Positions 55,601 through 60,428 of a stretch of 64,000 nt of DNA are shown here, one piece after another. The notes beneath the pieces were generated by a model that was given only the letters and a program-made list of their open reading frames with translations, ran no database searches and was not told the origin of the DNA. Each line of letters begins with the position of its first letter. The stretch's first letter is position 1. The stretch is taken from NCBI GenBank assembly GCA_029961685.1, contig JARWKL010000012.1, positions 15,175,227 to 15,239,226 on the forward strand. Reading direction: 5' to 3'. The position numbers and the translations under genes are program-made. Origin of the DNA: Aristolochia californica. Lineage: Eukaryota; Streptophyta; Magnoliopsida; Piperales; Aristolochiaceae.

Positions 55601-55869
55601 ATCTCTCACTATTGGCCAAATGCAAGGGAAGTTTCAGTTGGTGGTGGTTCGTAACACAGGACATGCTTTACAGGTCCCTTCCACTACTAATTTTGTGTTC
55701 AATTGTAAAATGGATTTTGTCAGAAAAGAAAAAAACAAAGAGGAATGCATGGTTCTTGGTGATGTTGATTAAAAATCTTTTATTATTGTAGGAGGATGTG
55801 CCAGATGAGTTTGCCTCTCTTGTACTCAATTTTATTTCTCGCAATCGAATAGGTCCTCATGGCATTGAG
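13490..55869 (+). CDS. PPME1: Protein phosphatase methylesterase 1 (PPME1), nine internal exons of a split gene
   Basis: Joined coding segments: 13490-13604, 13792-13871, 14436-14517, 14630-14710, 43656-43750, 43964-44014, 55213-55293, 55601-55673, 55792-55869 (736 bp, about 245 residues). Known of the family: an alpha/beta-hydrolase that removes the C-terminal methyl ester of the PP2A catalytic subunit. Seen here: a DLRAHGQT-type block, the nucleophile elbow GHS-MGGS (Ser codon split between exons 2 and 3), the acid residue in VVDVVEGTAM, the block YWKGWYEGLSE, and the catalytic His in NTGHALQEDVP. Every exon is bounded by AG/GT and every phase fits the next, with no stop or frameshift, so the gene looks functional. 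The 5' exons (oxyanion-side motif and N-terminus) and the C-terminal exon(s) were not found in the window. Introns 4, 6 and 9 are enlarged by retrotransposons. The human symbol is used; the plant locus name depends on the species. Confidence 0.9.
13792..13871 (+). CDS. PPME1: PPME1 exon b
   Basis: Acceptor TTTGCAG, donor GTTTTT. Encodes TLCNDVLAVMSALYGDSPPA followed by IVLVGH and the first two bases (AG) of the catalytic serine codon. Intron lengths on either side are 187 bp and 564 bp. The donor departs from the GTAAGT consensus after the GT. Confidence 0.9.
14436..14517 (+). CDS. PPME1: PPME1 exon c, catalytic Ser and Asp
   Basis: Begins with the C that completes the nucleophile serine, then MGGSVAVHVAAKKIPNVTG and LIVVDVVE. 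The Asp codon at 14506-14508 lies 24 residues after the Ser, close to the 25-residue spacing of the human enzyme (Ser156-Asp181). The donor is GTTACT, a weak match to consensus. An open frame continues past this donor for several dozen codons, but the homology stops exactly at GAG/GT. Confidence 0.9.
14630..14710 (+). CDS. PPME1: PPME1 exon d
   Basis: Acceptor AACAACAG, donor GTAAGTGG. Encodes GTAMASLIHMQKILSSRMQH and FNSIEKA (27 codons, phase 0 at both ends), the conserved stretch after the catalytic Asp. It is followed by the 28.9-kb intron, whose donor is close to the plant consensus. Confidence 0.9.
14711..15185 (+). other. Intron sequence without recognised feature
   Basis: AT-rich non-coding sequence after the strong donor of exon d. 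No retroelement protein match in any frame. Confidence 0.55.
15186..15385 (-). repeat. Short LTR of a copia-type relic
   Basis: The 200-bp segment is bounded by TGTAAAA...TTTTACA (inverted 7-bp ends). The minus strand has a TATA-like GTTATAAATAAAAG in its middle. On the minus strand it is preceded by the purine run TTGAGGGAAG, a polypurine tract, so this is a 3' LTR. No partner LTR was found within the window. Confidence 0.6.
15386..16424 (-). other. Probable degraded copia interior, otherwise unassigned
   Basis: Lies directly upstream (minus sense) of the polypurine tract of the LTR at 15186-15385, so it should be the inner part of that element. I could not assign any frame to gag, integrase, RT or RNase H with confidence. 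AT-rich with many stops. Confidence 0.35.
16425..16532. repeat. 54-bp direct tandem repeat, two copies
   Basis: Units 16425-16478 and 16479-16532, each beginning AGCTYGACCCCCATTCTC and ending in TAATTATAATTATA, with a few substitutions between them. Confidence 0.85.
17640..18101 (+). mobile_element. 5'-truncated LINE tail (+) inserted in LINE O
   Basis: The + strand encodes the end of RNase H (SFAGPLGVSDSTTAELSGLL, GLQIFQSHL) and the SANHLANIQAKLG-type end, with a poly-A at 18091-18101. Only about 460 bp remain, typical of target-primed reverse transcription that stopped early. It contains a perfect 59-bp tandem duplication. Confidence 0.78.
17852..17969. repeat. Perfect 59-bp tandem duplication
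   Basis: Units 17852-17910 and 17911-17969 read identically by eye. They lie inside the RNase H end of the LINE tail, and 59 bp shifts its frame. Confidence 0.92.
19570..20994 (+). mobile_element. LINE P (+), 5'-truncated: zf-RVT and RNase H
   Basis: Starts in the region before zf-RVT (LHVGNGRSICFWEDWW), continues through IWRLSAPPKVKFFL, then a stop, the zinc block CPLCGLEEETSRYLFVACPYSW and LPKLGKMIISACVAFIPRGI. RNase H follows with MNFDGSSLGNPGLAGYGGVF. The poly-A at 20978-20994 marks the 3' end. It has a frameshift near 20630 and stops at about 20003 and 20486. Confidence 0.85.
21600..22315 (+). pseudogene. LINE L reverse transcriptase
   Basis: Open segments in more than one frame give the ordered RT blocks: fingers (ALVPKKTN, RPISLIS), palm with KLDLEKAFDRVNW, the GDPLSPLLYNV block and the catalytic FADD (about 22239-22250). 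Frame changes occur near 21800, 22040 and 22290. The RT therefore cannot be made as one chain. Confidence 0.87.
23206..24291 (+). pseudogene. LINE L zf-RVT and RNase H
   Basis: 23206-23565 reads KWKPSINGRFTVASAYSHIR, FVWTTIREQILTSDNLHKIG and the zinc block CPLCGVCDEIVQHVLLHC. 23567-24007 continues with LPKLGKIILLACLAHVPWCI, WLERNNRRF and RENWGLIAHMVG. RNase H follows after a shift (23899-24291) with GGVFRDSSGD, TAEVSALLFGLQIF, DSKTVISWCS and the final NSLADKLAKFG. RNase H is of the plant LINE archaeal-like type. Confidence 0.88.
24342..25245 (+). mobile_element. LINE Q fragment (+), RT core to pre-zf-RVT
   Basis: Starts abruptly after the poly-A of LINE L with GLRQGDP, then the core QYADDTIIFGVGTIDGVRRI (about 24489), TYLGLPLFTGRIKRDLW, LTTWKGRHLSKA, and ends at FHVGSSRSISL. 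It has no 3' end: LINE K starts at the next base. Several frameshifts are present. It may be the remainder of an older LINE into which its neighbours inserted. Confidence 0.78.
25498..26017 (+). pseudogene. LINE K ORF1, N-terminal part
   Basis: Starts MNRKIPSSRVHPPSD and contains GWMLVHGRKRKNLR, FRSGDSTFFFHKTSNGIRIS, TFVNLFDRF and RELWTGRIVFLLSTF. This is the same order as the ORF1 of LINE M (WKTISRRKKRN, VIRISSAVGLKSFICVP, CELWTQDSIFFLSV), although diverged. A frameshift near 25860 breaks the following block, where RLYIPEKTTSEFGWAAFHN (25900-25960) corresponds to the EATNSGFGW block. The gene is cut by copia J at 26018. Confidence 0.72.
26018..26458 (+). repeat. Copia J 5' LTR
   Basis: TGTTACGA...TTTGTCA, directly followed by the primer site. 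Aligns over its full length with 27926-28371. Confidence 0.93.
26771..27020 (+). repeat. 30-bp minisatellite, eight full copies
   Basis: Units of exactly 30 bp start at 26771, 26801, 26831, 26861, 26891, 26921, 26951 and 26981, with a partial ninth at 27011. Each opens GGAATTTTCAG (variants GGAATTTTTAG, GGAACTTTCAG). The region is open in one frame, giving 10-residue repeats such as VGVNLEFSAA. It lies between primer site and gag start of copia J. Confidence 0.93.
27173..27919 (+). pseudogene. Copia J gag start fused to RNase H
   Basis: After the gag beginning the frame reads YRRLVGTLIYLTTTRLDISY and AVHQVSQFMSSPRH, the connection region of copia. A stop follows near 27438, then SWKYKKQDRVSKSSTEAEYR, the RNase H start (27536-27600), PLHADNTSAIQI, HERTKHIEVDCHSIHD and VADVFTKAL. 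The 165-codon stretch 27509-28006 covers nearly all of RNase H. Confidence 0.88.
27926..28371 (+). repeat. Copia J 3' LTR
   Basis: Same termini as the 5' copy. The 5-bp longer length comes from an insertion near 27981. It is followed by the CCCCA duplication. Confidence 0.93.
28377..30040 (+). pseudogene. LINE K ORF1, C-terminal proline/threonine-rich part
   Basis: The longest open stretch (29090-29902, 270 codons) is rich in Pro, Thr and Ser, with no enzymatic motif. It is followed by a helical LQSEKHKYDEETWAQMMQLA block near 29905-29970 that also ends the ORF1 of LINE G (LQSEQSKFNEETRSQMMELT at about 49180-49270). The copy before it (28377-29080) contains GQWINVWGISAELW-like and LDVTHIVITPNRPL in mixed frames. 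Function is inferred as nucleic-acid binding only from family position. Confidence 0.68.
30045..30840 (+). pseudogene. LINE K endonuclease
   Basis: Frames give MIILTSNTCGIGNPPK near 30048, ETKHQSLDDNIVRDIWGC with a stop before it, IGHSGGILAM, LMTGKGNNFG/GDFNTIRFCNEKSPLAP around 30465, LSKLDRFLANGEWLQLYPNS, and NRVCSDHLPILINTKFDQ. All main EN blocks are visible, with at least three frame changes and two stops. Confidence 0.78.
31218..32025 (+). pseudogene. LINE K reverse transcriptase, N-terminal half
   Basis: 31218-31427 gives FTNLYKEECSYRPK and ALGPDGFNGDFFKRY. 31455-32009 gives SLGASFIILIPKKSNPKHPR, KIIARILSHRLKAAL, CAFLHGRSILDDAMASHELL, LKIDLEKAFYRISWSLLDDL and SSRGLRQGDPLSLLFFNIIV. The catalytic ADD block should follow but is absent: a solo LTR and then a minus-strand LINE come next. 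Confidence 0.85.
32026..32419. repeat. Solo LTR, 394 bp
   Basis: Begins TGTTGAATT and ends TTCCAACA. It is flanked by GCTCC at 32021-32025 and 32420-32424, a perfect 5-bp TSD. The RT frame of LINE K (TGWL / LQPVSN) would continue across it. CTATTTATAATAGAGG near 32096-32111 is a TATA-like motif on the + strand, so + orientation is likely. It does not match the other LTRs in the window by eye. Confidence 0.87.
32447..34110 (-). mobile_element. LINE I (-), 5'-truncated
   Basis: Poly-T 32447-32461 marks the 3' end. Going leftward in element order, it contains the RLATWRGKLLSS-type block near 34080, LSSILDLEFRLQVAPHLQG near 33700, RIFWTDERCSPHPLSKD near 33630, LNDDEAMDF near 33510, zf-RVT pieces (32939-33197, with HIPWCIWLERNN), and RNase H fragments at 32640-32810, where an internal stretch of RNase H has been deleted. 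It keeps the ancestral spacing where LINEs L and M share a 10-nt deletion. Confidence 0.78.
34118..34390 (+). mobile_element. Short LINE tail (+)
   Basis: About 270 bp matching the last part of RNase H and the 3' UTR of LINE L (GDSKTVISWC, NSLADKLAKFG, then AATAAAAATCAGCATTATTT). The poly-A has decayed. Probably a very short 5'-truncated insertion or a remnant. Confidence 0.75.
34365..35458 (-). pseudogene. LINE H zf-RVT and RNase H
   Basis: 35458-34658 is an uninterrupted 266-codon stretch with GNGNTLKFWNDWWVDQSPLR, LTDTEALLASQLLLTLPPG, VKFFIWSACRNKILTSNAL and the zinc block CPFCTNTPETATHVLLSCQF. A frame change near 34740 leads into RNase H (34766-34365), KLNFDGSALGYPGPVGFGGV and GDSKVVINWCANHGYPPWRH. 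The last RNase H residues are missing. Confidence 0.87.
35534..37010 (-). pseudogene. LINE H reverse transcriptase
   Basis: 36793-36593 reads NNFHQVGITCKSIGASFIAL, VPKK, DYRPISLTTSSYKILARILA. LDFEKAFDKVN-like sequence lies near 36480, and the core around 36150-36175 is LQYADDTILF-like in the minus frame. 35905-35534 then reads EGKLATWRGKFLSKVGKLTL, NRIELLKRRFLWGGPNGEKK and LGGLGIQDTSTTNSALLLKW. Interruptions occur near 36390-36420 and 36080. Confidence 0.83.
37483..38229 (-). pseudogene. LINE H endonuclease
   Basis: 37935-37483 is open and reads GSEWALTGIYGTSGNGDRS, VPWLLARDFNATLRCSEKNP, KITWSNGQNPLVLSKLDRFL and LDHWPILINSHPPKWG. The usual GDFN is RDFN here. Upstream frames give IVVFLETKLQSF and DAIGHSGGIFVI. 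All EN blocks are in order, broken by the early TAG and at least one more stop near 38000. Confidence 0.85.
38730..40160 (-). pseudogene. LINE M zf-RVT plus RNase H, 476-codon open frame
   Basis: Uninterrupted. It has FHAGNGMTLLFWSDEWCGPC, RGLNDEETTAFCSLLSRLSS, LTWKPNINRRFTVASTYSHI, IKFFVWTAIKEQILTSDNL and the zinc block CPLCGVCDETVQHVLLNC. Then LPKLGKIILLACLAHVPRCI, and RNase H with KLNFDGSVLGCPGPAGAGG, TTEVSALLFGLQIF, EGDSKTVISWFS and NSLVDKLAKFG. The acidic residues expected for RNase H (D, E, D, D) are present. It is the longest intact LINE frame in the window. Confidence 0.88.
40061..40897 (-). pseudogene. LINE M endonuclease fused in frame to post-RT segment
   Basis: The 278-codon frame starts MIIISWNVRGIGSVCHRVAI and contains ETKASSLPLGYIREL, GILIVWDTNTIEV, LVGVYGPTRHDERH, LMLAGDFNVTRFHHEKSP, FTWSNGRQPLVLSKLDRFLA and VVSDHW. 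It then jumps to HNNLWGDIVRFYLQPSGAWW and ends at the shared 10-nt-deletion frameshift. The EN catalytic blocks all look intact. It lacks every RT motif, including ADD. Confidence 0.88.
42261..43048 (-). pseudogene. LINE M ORF1, N-terminal part
   Basis: The open frame runs from about 43103; the likely start is MSRDLSPIIVPSAG at 43048. It contains a basic SRRKKRN block, FRFSYRKNRVTMDK, VIRISSAVGLKSFICVP, RECRVVHRRGSTMLAKIYIP and EATNSGFGWKEFEEAIRSLS. It matches LINE A and K ORF1 in order. About 260 residues are uninterrupted, the best ORF1 in the window. Downstream ORF1 sequence (42260-41000) is in broken frames, including GQWAIVTDLPVGLWHNEVF and DIIALDPLTEHWH near 41780-41910. Confidence 0.75.
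43191..43655 (+). other. Original intron end before exon e
   Basis: AT-rich. No element recognised. It ends with the T-rich tract and TGCAG acceptor. Confidence 0.55.
43656..43750 (+). CDS. PPME1: PPME1 exon e
   Basis: Acceptor TTTTTATGCAG at the end of the 28.9-kb intron; donor GTAAGC. Encodes IEWSVKGGSLRNVESARLSV and PSTLKYNDSQK plus TG of a Cys codon. The reading frame joins exon d at an in-phase codon boundary, so the two halves of the gene belong together although they are 29 kb apart. Confidence 0.9.
43964..44014 (+). CDS. PPME1: PPME1 exon f
   Basis: Acceptor ATTGCAG, donor GTGAGTG. A 51-bp exon encoding (C)YIYRTPLEETEQYWKG(W), with split codons at both ends (C completes Cys, TG starts Trp). 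It is followed by the 11.2-kb intron. Confidence 0.88.
44015..44479 (+). other. Original intron start after exon f
   Basis: AT-rich non-coding sequence from the strong donor GTGAGTG up to the copia E target site. The last five bases, AGGTC, are one side of its TSD. Confidence 0.6.
44480..44768 (-). repeat. Copia E 3' LTR
   Basis: 289 bp. Plus-strand start TGTTAAATTCTAGG; ends at the polypurine tract. The terminal CA has decayed to TATA. Similar over most of its length to 54613-54864. Confidence 0.78.
44769..45130 (-). pseudogene. Copia E RNase H end
   Basis: The minus strand gives LHCDNQANIATNPVLYEKTK and YIEIDCHFIREKLRGG, then VPSKSQLADILT and SKLG, the conserved last part of copia RNase H, directly before the polypurine tract. 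The upstream part is cut by the 3' end of LINE G (poly-T at 45141). Confidence 0.82.
46620..47920 (-). pseudogene. LINE G reverse transcriptase
   Basis: 47718-47365 reads YDRGITFKSIGASRIALIPK, DFRPISLVSSPYKIIVRILA and QSVFLRGRDILDSAMVAHEI. The following frames give FDHVNWTLLDNVM, RGIRQRDPPSPLLFNIVVEY and the core LLQFADDTYLF (about 47095-47130). 46836-46615 gives RLSTWKGRLLSKVGRLMFLN and KRRFLWCRTSNEFHYHFVN. RQGDP has become RQRDP. Several frameshifts. Confidence 0.84.
48400..49110 (-). pseudogene. LINE G endonuclease
   Basis: Starts MIVISWNVRGISSPRMRATV with ETKCQSL, then in another frame GFSGGILLLWNSSVVDVMDH and LAGIYGPTHYRDHRFLWDE. After a stop (48720) it gives VPWLLAGDAIRFCSDKSPST, in which GDFN has lost residues, and SNGQRLPILSKLDRFF. 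All blocks are recognisable but the active-site loop is altered. Confidence 0.82.
49357..49616. repeat. 52-bp minisatellite, five copies
   Basis: Units start at 49357, 49409, 49461, 49513 and 49565, each GCTCTACTGTATTCCCCTCT followed by ATAGGGGATGCTGGGTATGT and a GCAGG end. Only one or two substitutions between copies. It contains the near-palindrome CCCCTCTATAGGGG. It sits between the ORF1 remnant of LINE G and LINE F. Confidence 0.95.
49617..49764. other. Unassigned GC-rich spacer
   Basis: Between the minisatellite and LINE F. Probably a further piece of LINE G ORF1 or leader, but no frame match was convincing. Confidence 0.3.
49765..51571 (+). mobile_element. LINE F (+), 5'-truncated, poly-A end
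   Basis: Starts at the post-RT block (LATWWGKLLSTAGRLTLLKS), continues through IKWNF-type sequence to the pre-zf-RVT region GNRRTLLFWSDEWCGPRSLS, zf-RVT (CPLCGDCDKTIQHVLLHC) and RNase H in the long frame 50598-51431 (277 codons, with EGDSKSVISWCS). AATAAA and poly-A are near 51539-51571. Same family as LINEs L and M, but it keeps the sequence lost in their shared 10-nt deletion. Stops are at 50118-50120 and near 50540. Confidence 0.87.
50598..51431 (+). pseudogene. LINE F zf-RVT and RNase H, 277-codon open frame
   Basis: Reads WLAIREQILTSDNLHRRGVT, the zinc block, SWQVWMKIFQKIGLQMGLHQ, FPRLGKLILSFCLAHVPWCI and RENWSLIAHMIG. RNase H follows with IKLKFNCSAI (the usual FDGS Asp is replaced by FNCS), GGVF-like GVFSGHNGDYILSYAGPVGI, TAEVSALLFGVQIF and EGDSKSVISW. 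Loss of the first catalytic Asp suggests an inactive RNase H. The last residues are frameshifted at about 51390. Confidence 0.86.
52095..52457 (-). pseudogene. Copia C gag
   Basis: 121 codons including DWQAENSQVMTLIDSNLRNQV, NCETAKAMWVSLSPC and TYLGSMSYIHYF, matching the retrotransposon Gag (UBN2-type) region. Further gag pieces (51900-52090) read VAKFIDGLGAEFDGIKA-like in other frames. No zinc knuckle is visible before the break. Confidence 0.75.
52942..53259 (-). repeat. Copia C 5' LTR
   Basis: 318 bp. The minus strand starts TGTTAGAAAATC and ends TTTTTTTACA before the primer site. The block ATGACCAAAGTACCCTTG also occurs, slightly changed, in the LTRs of copia D and copia N, indicating related families. 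Confidence 0.8.
53315..53589 (-). mobile_element. TRIM element (terminal-repeat retrotransposon in miniature), 275 bp
   Basis: Two 102-bp LTRs (53315-53416 and 53488-53589, about six differences by eye), each TGTCA...TGACA, around a 71-bp centre. On the minus strand the centre begins with a 12-base Met-tRNA primer site TGGTATCAGAGC and ends with the purine-rich GGGAACGGGAACGGCGGG. It is flanked by TAGTT on both sides (53310-53314 and 53590-53594), a perfect TSD. It has no coding capacity. Size, layout and primer site fit TRIMs, which are mobilised by enzymes of full-length elements (family knowledge). Confidence 0.93.
53476..53487 (-). promoter_or_regulatory. TRIM primer-binding site
   Basis: TGGTATCAGAGC on the minus strand, immediately next to the LTR end TGACA. 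A perfect 12-base match to the usual initiator-Met tRNA primer site. It is followed within about 30 bases by GTTCGAATCC, a tRNA B-box-like motif. Confidence 0.88.
54613..54864 (-). repeat. Copia E 5' LTR
   Basis: 252 bp, TGTTAAATTCTAGG...TTTTAACA on the + strand. Next to it on the element-internal side, the minus strand reads TAGAGCAG, a shortened primer site. Confidence 0.78.
54865..55212 (+). other. Original intron sequence before exon g
   Basis: AT-rich. No repeat or coding match. It begins with the copia E TSD copy AGGTT and ends in CTTCCAG. Confidence 0.6.
55213..55293 (+). CDS. PPME1: PPME1 exon g
   Basis: Acceptor GATCTTCCAG, donor GTGCTC. Encodes (W)YEGLSEMFLSCPVPKLLMLA and GTDRLD plus AA of the next codon. 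The Trp codon split across the 11.2-kb intron is restored exactly. The motif LMLAGTDRLD matches the strand and turn before the catalytic His region of PPME1. Confidence 0.9.
55601..55673 (+). CDS. PPME1: PPME1 exon h, catalytic His
   Basis: Acceptor TTCAACAG, donor GTCCCT. Encodes (K)SLTIGQMQGKFQLVVVRNTG followed by HALQ. The catalytic histidine codon is at 55662-55664. The intron before it is 307 bp. Confidence 0.9.
55792..55869 (+). CDS. PPME1: PPME1 exon i (last exon in window)
   Basis: Acceptor TATTGTAG after a 118-bp intron; donor GTAAGTTA. Encodes EDVPDEFASLVLNFISRNRI and GPHGIE (26 codons), the conserved segment after the catalytic His. Family members continue for a short C-terminal tail, which is not recognisable between 55870 and 64000, so the terminal exon is probably beyond the window. 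Confidence 0.88.
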
Positions 55870-57916
55870 GTAAGTTATATACCCTCTTTTGGGCGTCCGA
55901 GTTGTTGCTGAAGGGTGTTCAAAATCCTAATTATTTTCTCTTGCCACATCTTTAGATGGAAAAACATAAAAAAAAAAAAAATTCTCTTGATTAGTCTCCA
56001 TGTGAGGATGATAAGAACTAGGTAGCTTGGTCTTTTTCTCCTTTTTGCTGTTTGAATTTTTATCTATGGCATTTACCCTCCTGATTGACAGGTTTTTTCC
56101 TTCATTTAAAATTGCTAACATAGTTTAGACTTGCATCCACCCTATAGACTTCAACCCAGACCTCGCACTAAGAAGCTCAATTACTCTTAGCCAGCTGGTA
56201 CTAGTTGGGATAACAAGCTGAACATTGTGGACCATTGACATTCTCATCTATCAAAAAAGTTGACCAATTACCTGCATCACAGAATGTTTAGTGGCCAAAA
56301 ACTAGCCTTTTCCTTCTTCTGCTAAAACTAGTTTGAACATGGGAATGTTAGTTGACAGGACCTTCAAATGCTCATGCTGGCCTCTGTGGTTTTTACACCT
56401 GTGAGTTCAAGCAAGCATAGTTCTAGGTGTTTTTCAGCCATGAACTGCTCATACCACGGTTTATCAGGCCAACCACTGGGGCACTATGAAACATAAGCCT
56501 TCCATCTCTTCTCCTACCAGACCATAGCTATCTAGCCTGTTACCTCTTATTTGCACTGGAGCAGCCCAACCAGTAGTTCTATCTACTCTCTGGATGAGGA
56601 TGTGAGTCCTATTCGTTTAGGGAAACCCTGGACCCAGATCTGATCCAATCCCTACAAAAGTGGATCAAGTTATTCAGATCTTAACCAGGTAAAGAATAAA
56701 GTATGGATTTTGTCAAGAGTTACGAGAAAAGGGGGTAAATTTGTAATTTACTCTAGTGTTGTCTAATGGGTTGCATGCTTAAGGGTGGATTAGTCTCTTT
56801 ACTTTATTTTCTGGATCAATAGTTTCTAGTTGAAGGGTATTAGAATATTTTTAGTTGTAGACCTCATGAATTAAGAAAACAACAAGAGCCCTTTTGGTCT
56901 CTCTCGGCTCTTCGTCACTTTTTTTCTTCCTCAGATCTGTAATCTTTCAGATTCAAAAGTGATTCTTCATTTTAGTGTTTTCTATATTTTTATCATATAC
57001 TCACTGGAAAAGTTAGTTTAATATGAGGTATGTAGGATCCTCATAAAAAAAAGTACAGGCTGACCACTCAGCTAAGAAATCCATATTTTTTTCAAAATCT
57101 AATAAATCAATAAGGATGTACAACTGAGCTGAATTTATCATGTCATATAGAAGGATATTTCCGTAAAGCCAAATATCTATTTTTTTGTGACTGATCTACA
57201 TATATCTACCACTACATGCAAATGATCTGTAGAAAAGCGTTCTTAGAAGCTAGCTAGAACATTTTCCAAGTGATATTCAGAATAATAGACAAGAGCACAT
57301 TAATAGAGTTTAGTCATAGGAAAAAAAAAAAGTATCCTTAAAATGAAAGCCATATTTTTTTTATACCTTAAGCCACTGGTGTGGCCTGGTGTTGCTCAGA
57401 TGACCCATCAGCAAGAAATTTCACAGTAAATACTGTTCTCCATTCAGAGAGCATTTTTGCTTGATGCTAATAATGTTGATTTGCATGTATGACTTTTTTA
57501 CATGGTTGTCATACCCTCTTCTATAGCTGCTTACTATCGAGGATAAGTAAGAGCTTCAATATGACTTTTGGGAACCGAAATTCATTCTGAGAAAGAATAA
57601 GGAAATGGAGGGTGGGGAATATAAATTATGGGTAGACATTTTTGCATTGGCAGAATTAATTGAAGACCTAAACCTCTATTATCTAAAGGAGGTGCACATA
57701 TAGGACGTAGTCCAACAAGAGAAGGTAATTGCAGGGCAGTCTTGAGTATCATAGAAATATCTCAAGTATAAATTGAAATTCAAGGTATTAAGACATCTGA
57801 GTAAACAACTGACGAATTGAGTACCTAATGAAAACAGAGAGATCCCTGTAGGAATGCATTCTCATGACTTAAAATCGTAAGAGAACCAAAGATGTCCTGA
57901 TAAACCTATAGTTGTT
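55870..57916 (+). other. Intron 9, first 2 kb: nothing certain
   Basis: Starts with donor GTAAGTTA. AT-rich, with no coding match. About 56640-56960 has LTR-like features (a GTAAATTTGTAATTTACTC-type stretch and a TTTGGTCTCTCTCGGCTC leader-like stretch), but I found neither LTR ends nor a TSD. Confidence 0.5.
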
Positions 57917-58205
57917 TGTAAAAGTAGAAAATTGAAGAGTAAAAGAGAGGAAAGAAGGAAGAGAGAGAGGAGAGAATGGAGAAGCTCAGAATTGGAGCTT
58001 CTCTATTTAATTAAGTGGCACTTTACAAATTAAAAAAATGTCCTCACTTAAACAGTCAAGCTTTATCTCCTTATATCTCCCGTTCTCTATGTCCTATGTA
58101 CATGAAGCTTGAACCATAGGTACAATTCAACATGTAATTACATATAAAGATAAATCTACTGAAGTGATGAAATGACCAAAATACCCTTGGACTTATTTTC
58201 CAACA
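57917..58205 (-). repeat. Copia D 3' LTR
   Basis: 289 bp, TGTAAAAGTAGAAAATTGAAG...TTTTCCAACA on the + strand. On the element-internal side the minus strand has the purine-rich CACTATGGGGAG just before TGTTGG. Confidence 0.85.
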
Positions 58206-58271
58206 CTCCCCATAGTGAAGACATCTCCAAGTTGATCTTTTTTTTTTGTGTGTGAAAAAGATGTAATTATA

Positions 58272-58520
58272 TTAACAAGAGCATCTCGAGAACTTCATAG
58301 ACATCACCACCTGGCTGAATTTTTCAAACCAAAGCCTCAAACTCTGTTTTAAGCCACAGATCGCTTTCTTTAGTCTACAAAATTTACGTTTCTCCCCTTG
58401 AGCAATATATCTCGGAGGTTGCTCCATATACACTTCCTCGTCTAGATCACCATAAAAGAAAGCATTTTTTATGTTTAGTTGACACAAAGACCATCCTTGA
58501 TTCACTGCAATAGAAACCAA
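58272..58520 (-). pseudogene. Copia D RT, N-terminal fragment
   Basis: Reads NQGWSLCQLNIKNAFFYGDL, DEEVYMEQPPRYIAQG and KLKKAICGLKQS-like (RLKKAICGLKQSLRLWFEKF). This is the classic first RT blocks of copia. It stops before the YVDD core, and the rest of RT and RNase H is deleted. The preceding frames (58953-58502) give ALLSSEWKQIIDVEMEAL and other linker sequence. Confidence 0.87.
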
Positions 58521-58989
58521 TATACGAATAAAAGATAGTCAAGCAATAGGAGAAAAAGTTTCAAAAACATCAAAACCATATGTTTGGGTATACCCTTTAG
58601 CCACCAAACGAGCTTTATACCTCTCAACAAGCCCATCAACATTATACTTGATATACACTTATCAACAACCAACAACTGCAACCCTTGGAGGTAATTCACA
58701 ACTGCCACGTTCCTCAATCTACCAATGCTTCCATCTCAACATCTATGATTTGCTTCCACTCGGAGGACAAAAGAGCATCTTGCATTGAATAAGGAATAGT
58801 GCAAGTAGAGATGGACAAGGCAAACTGCCTATAACCGTTAGGTAAGGAACTCAAGGAAACAAAATGAGACAAAGGATAACGACTACCTTTTCTATCACCC
58901 TTTCCGAGTGCAATAGGAAGGGGTAAGTCACTGACTTTAGGATCCTTAAACAATTCAAAGTCATGGCCTGGTGTAAGAGAGGGGCAAAA

Positions 58990-59520
58990 ATATTTGTATC
59001 CTTTGTGTGTTTGAGAATACTATAAAAAGATACACTTAACAGCTCGTGGAAACAGTTTTTCCCTAGAAGATCCCAAGACGTGTAAAACAAACACAACCAA
59101 ACACTTGGGGTGATATAGGAAAGGGACAGATGGTAAGAGGTCCTAAATAGGAATCTTACCTCAACAATAGAAGAAGATATCCTGTTAATAGAAAACCATG
59201 CAGTGAGTATGGCATCACCCTAGTAGGACTTGGGAATATTCATACGAATCATCATTGTATGAGCAACTTCAAGCAAATGACGATTCTTACATTCAGCCAC
59301 TCCATTTTGCTGAGGAGTATTTACACAGGACGTTTGATGAATGATCCCTTAACTTTGACAAAAAAATATGGAAGTTTTGATTCATGGATTCAAAACCATT
59401 ATCAGTATGCAAAATATGGATTGAAGCAGCAAACTGATTTTTATTTCATTATAGAAAAATTAAAATAAATCAAAAGCCATAGATATCTCCCTAAGAAGAT
59501 AAATTCAAATCCACCTACTG
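58990..59520 (-). pseudogene. Copia D integrase fragment
   Basis: The minus strand gives, in broken frames, [20 protein letters not shown] followed by [20 protein letters not shown] near 59330-59210, and FLINRISS-type sequence. These are the integrase core end and following region of copia. Stops are frequent. Confidence 0.78.
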
Positions 59521-60428
59521 AAATCATCAATAAATGAAATAAAGTACCTATGAACAAACTGACTAGTCACAGGACAAGGACCCCAGATGTCTAAATGTAC
59601 AATCTCAAAAAATTTACTGGTCTTATGGTGTGAGACTGGAAACAAACTTCTGTGATGCTTGCCCAGTTGACATGATACACTGAAAGAAATGTTGGAAGGA
59701 AATTCTGAAAATACTTGAATCAGTTTTACTACAAAGGGATGATCTAATCTTCAAATGCCATTGTAGAGTTTGTTGAGTGTAGTGCATGGATATTACCTAG
59801 CAAGTGACACTCTAGATAATATAATTTGTCTCTCTCACTAGCGGAATCAATCATCTTCCTCATCACAAGATCTTGAAAGACACAATAAGTAGGATAAAAT
59901 GTTAAGGAACAATTCATAGACTTTGTTTGCTAACTAATAAACAACAAATTCAAAAGAAATTTAGGAATGAGTAAGGTTGACTGGGGAAACAAGAAAGATG
60001 CTAGAGTAATAGTACCCACTCCTTGGACTGACGAAGTAGACCCACCGACAAGATTGACATGCTTTATATTCAAGGACTCATTCAAGTTAATGGAAGGCTG
60101 ACATACCTGAACTGGTTCCAATGGGAGTAGGAACAGAAGCACGAGCCATAGATGCAGAGGATGAAGCAATTGAAATTTGCGCCACACGTTGTGCAATATG
60201 CTGTTGTACCTGAATTAATTGTTGCTTTATTTGGGGCTCCTTGTGGAACAGATGCGACAACATCAAATATATTCCTAGTGCCATTTTGGGTAGTAGAGTT
60301 GGCCGATGTGGATTTCCAAAATTTTACCCAACCTCTATATAAGGAATGGTCATTATGTCCACAATGAACGCACTTCCTCTCAGATTTACCATCATCTACG
60401 GCCTCTCTACCACAAGCCTAATCCATAT

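Noticed and set aside
56640..56990. Another solo LTR
   Set aside because: LTR-like composition but no TG...CA ends with matching flanks could be found.
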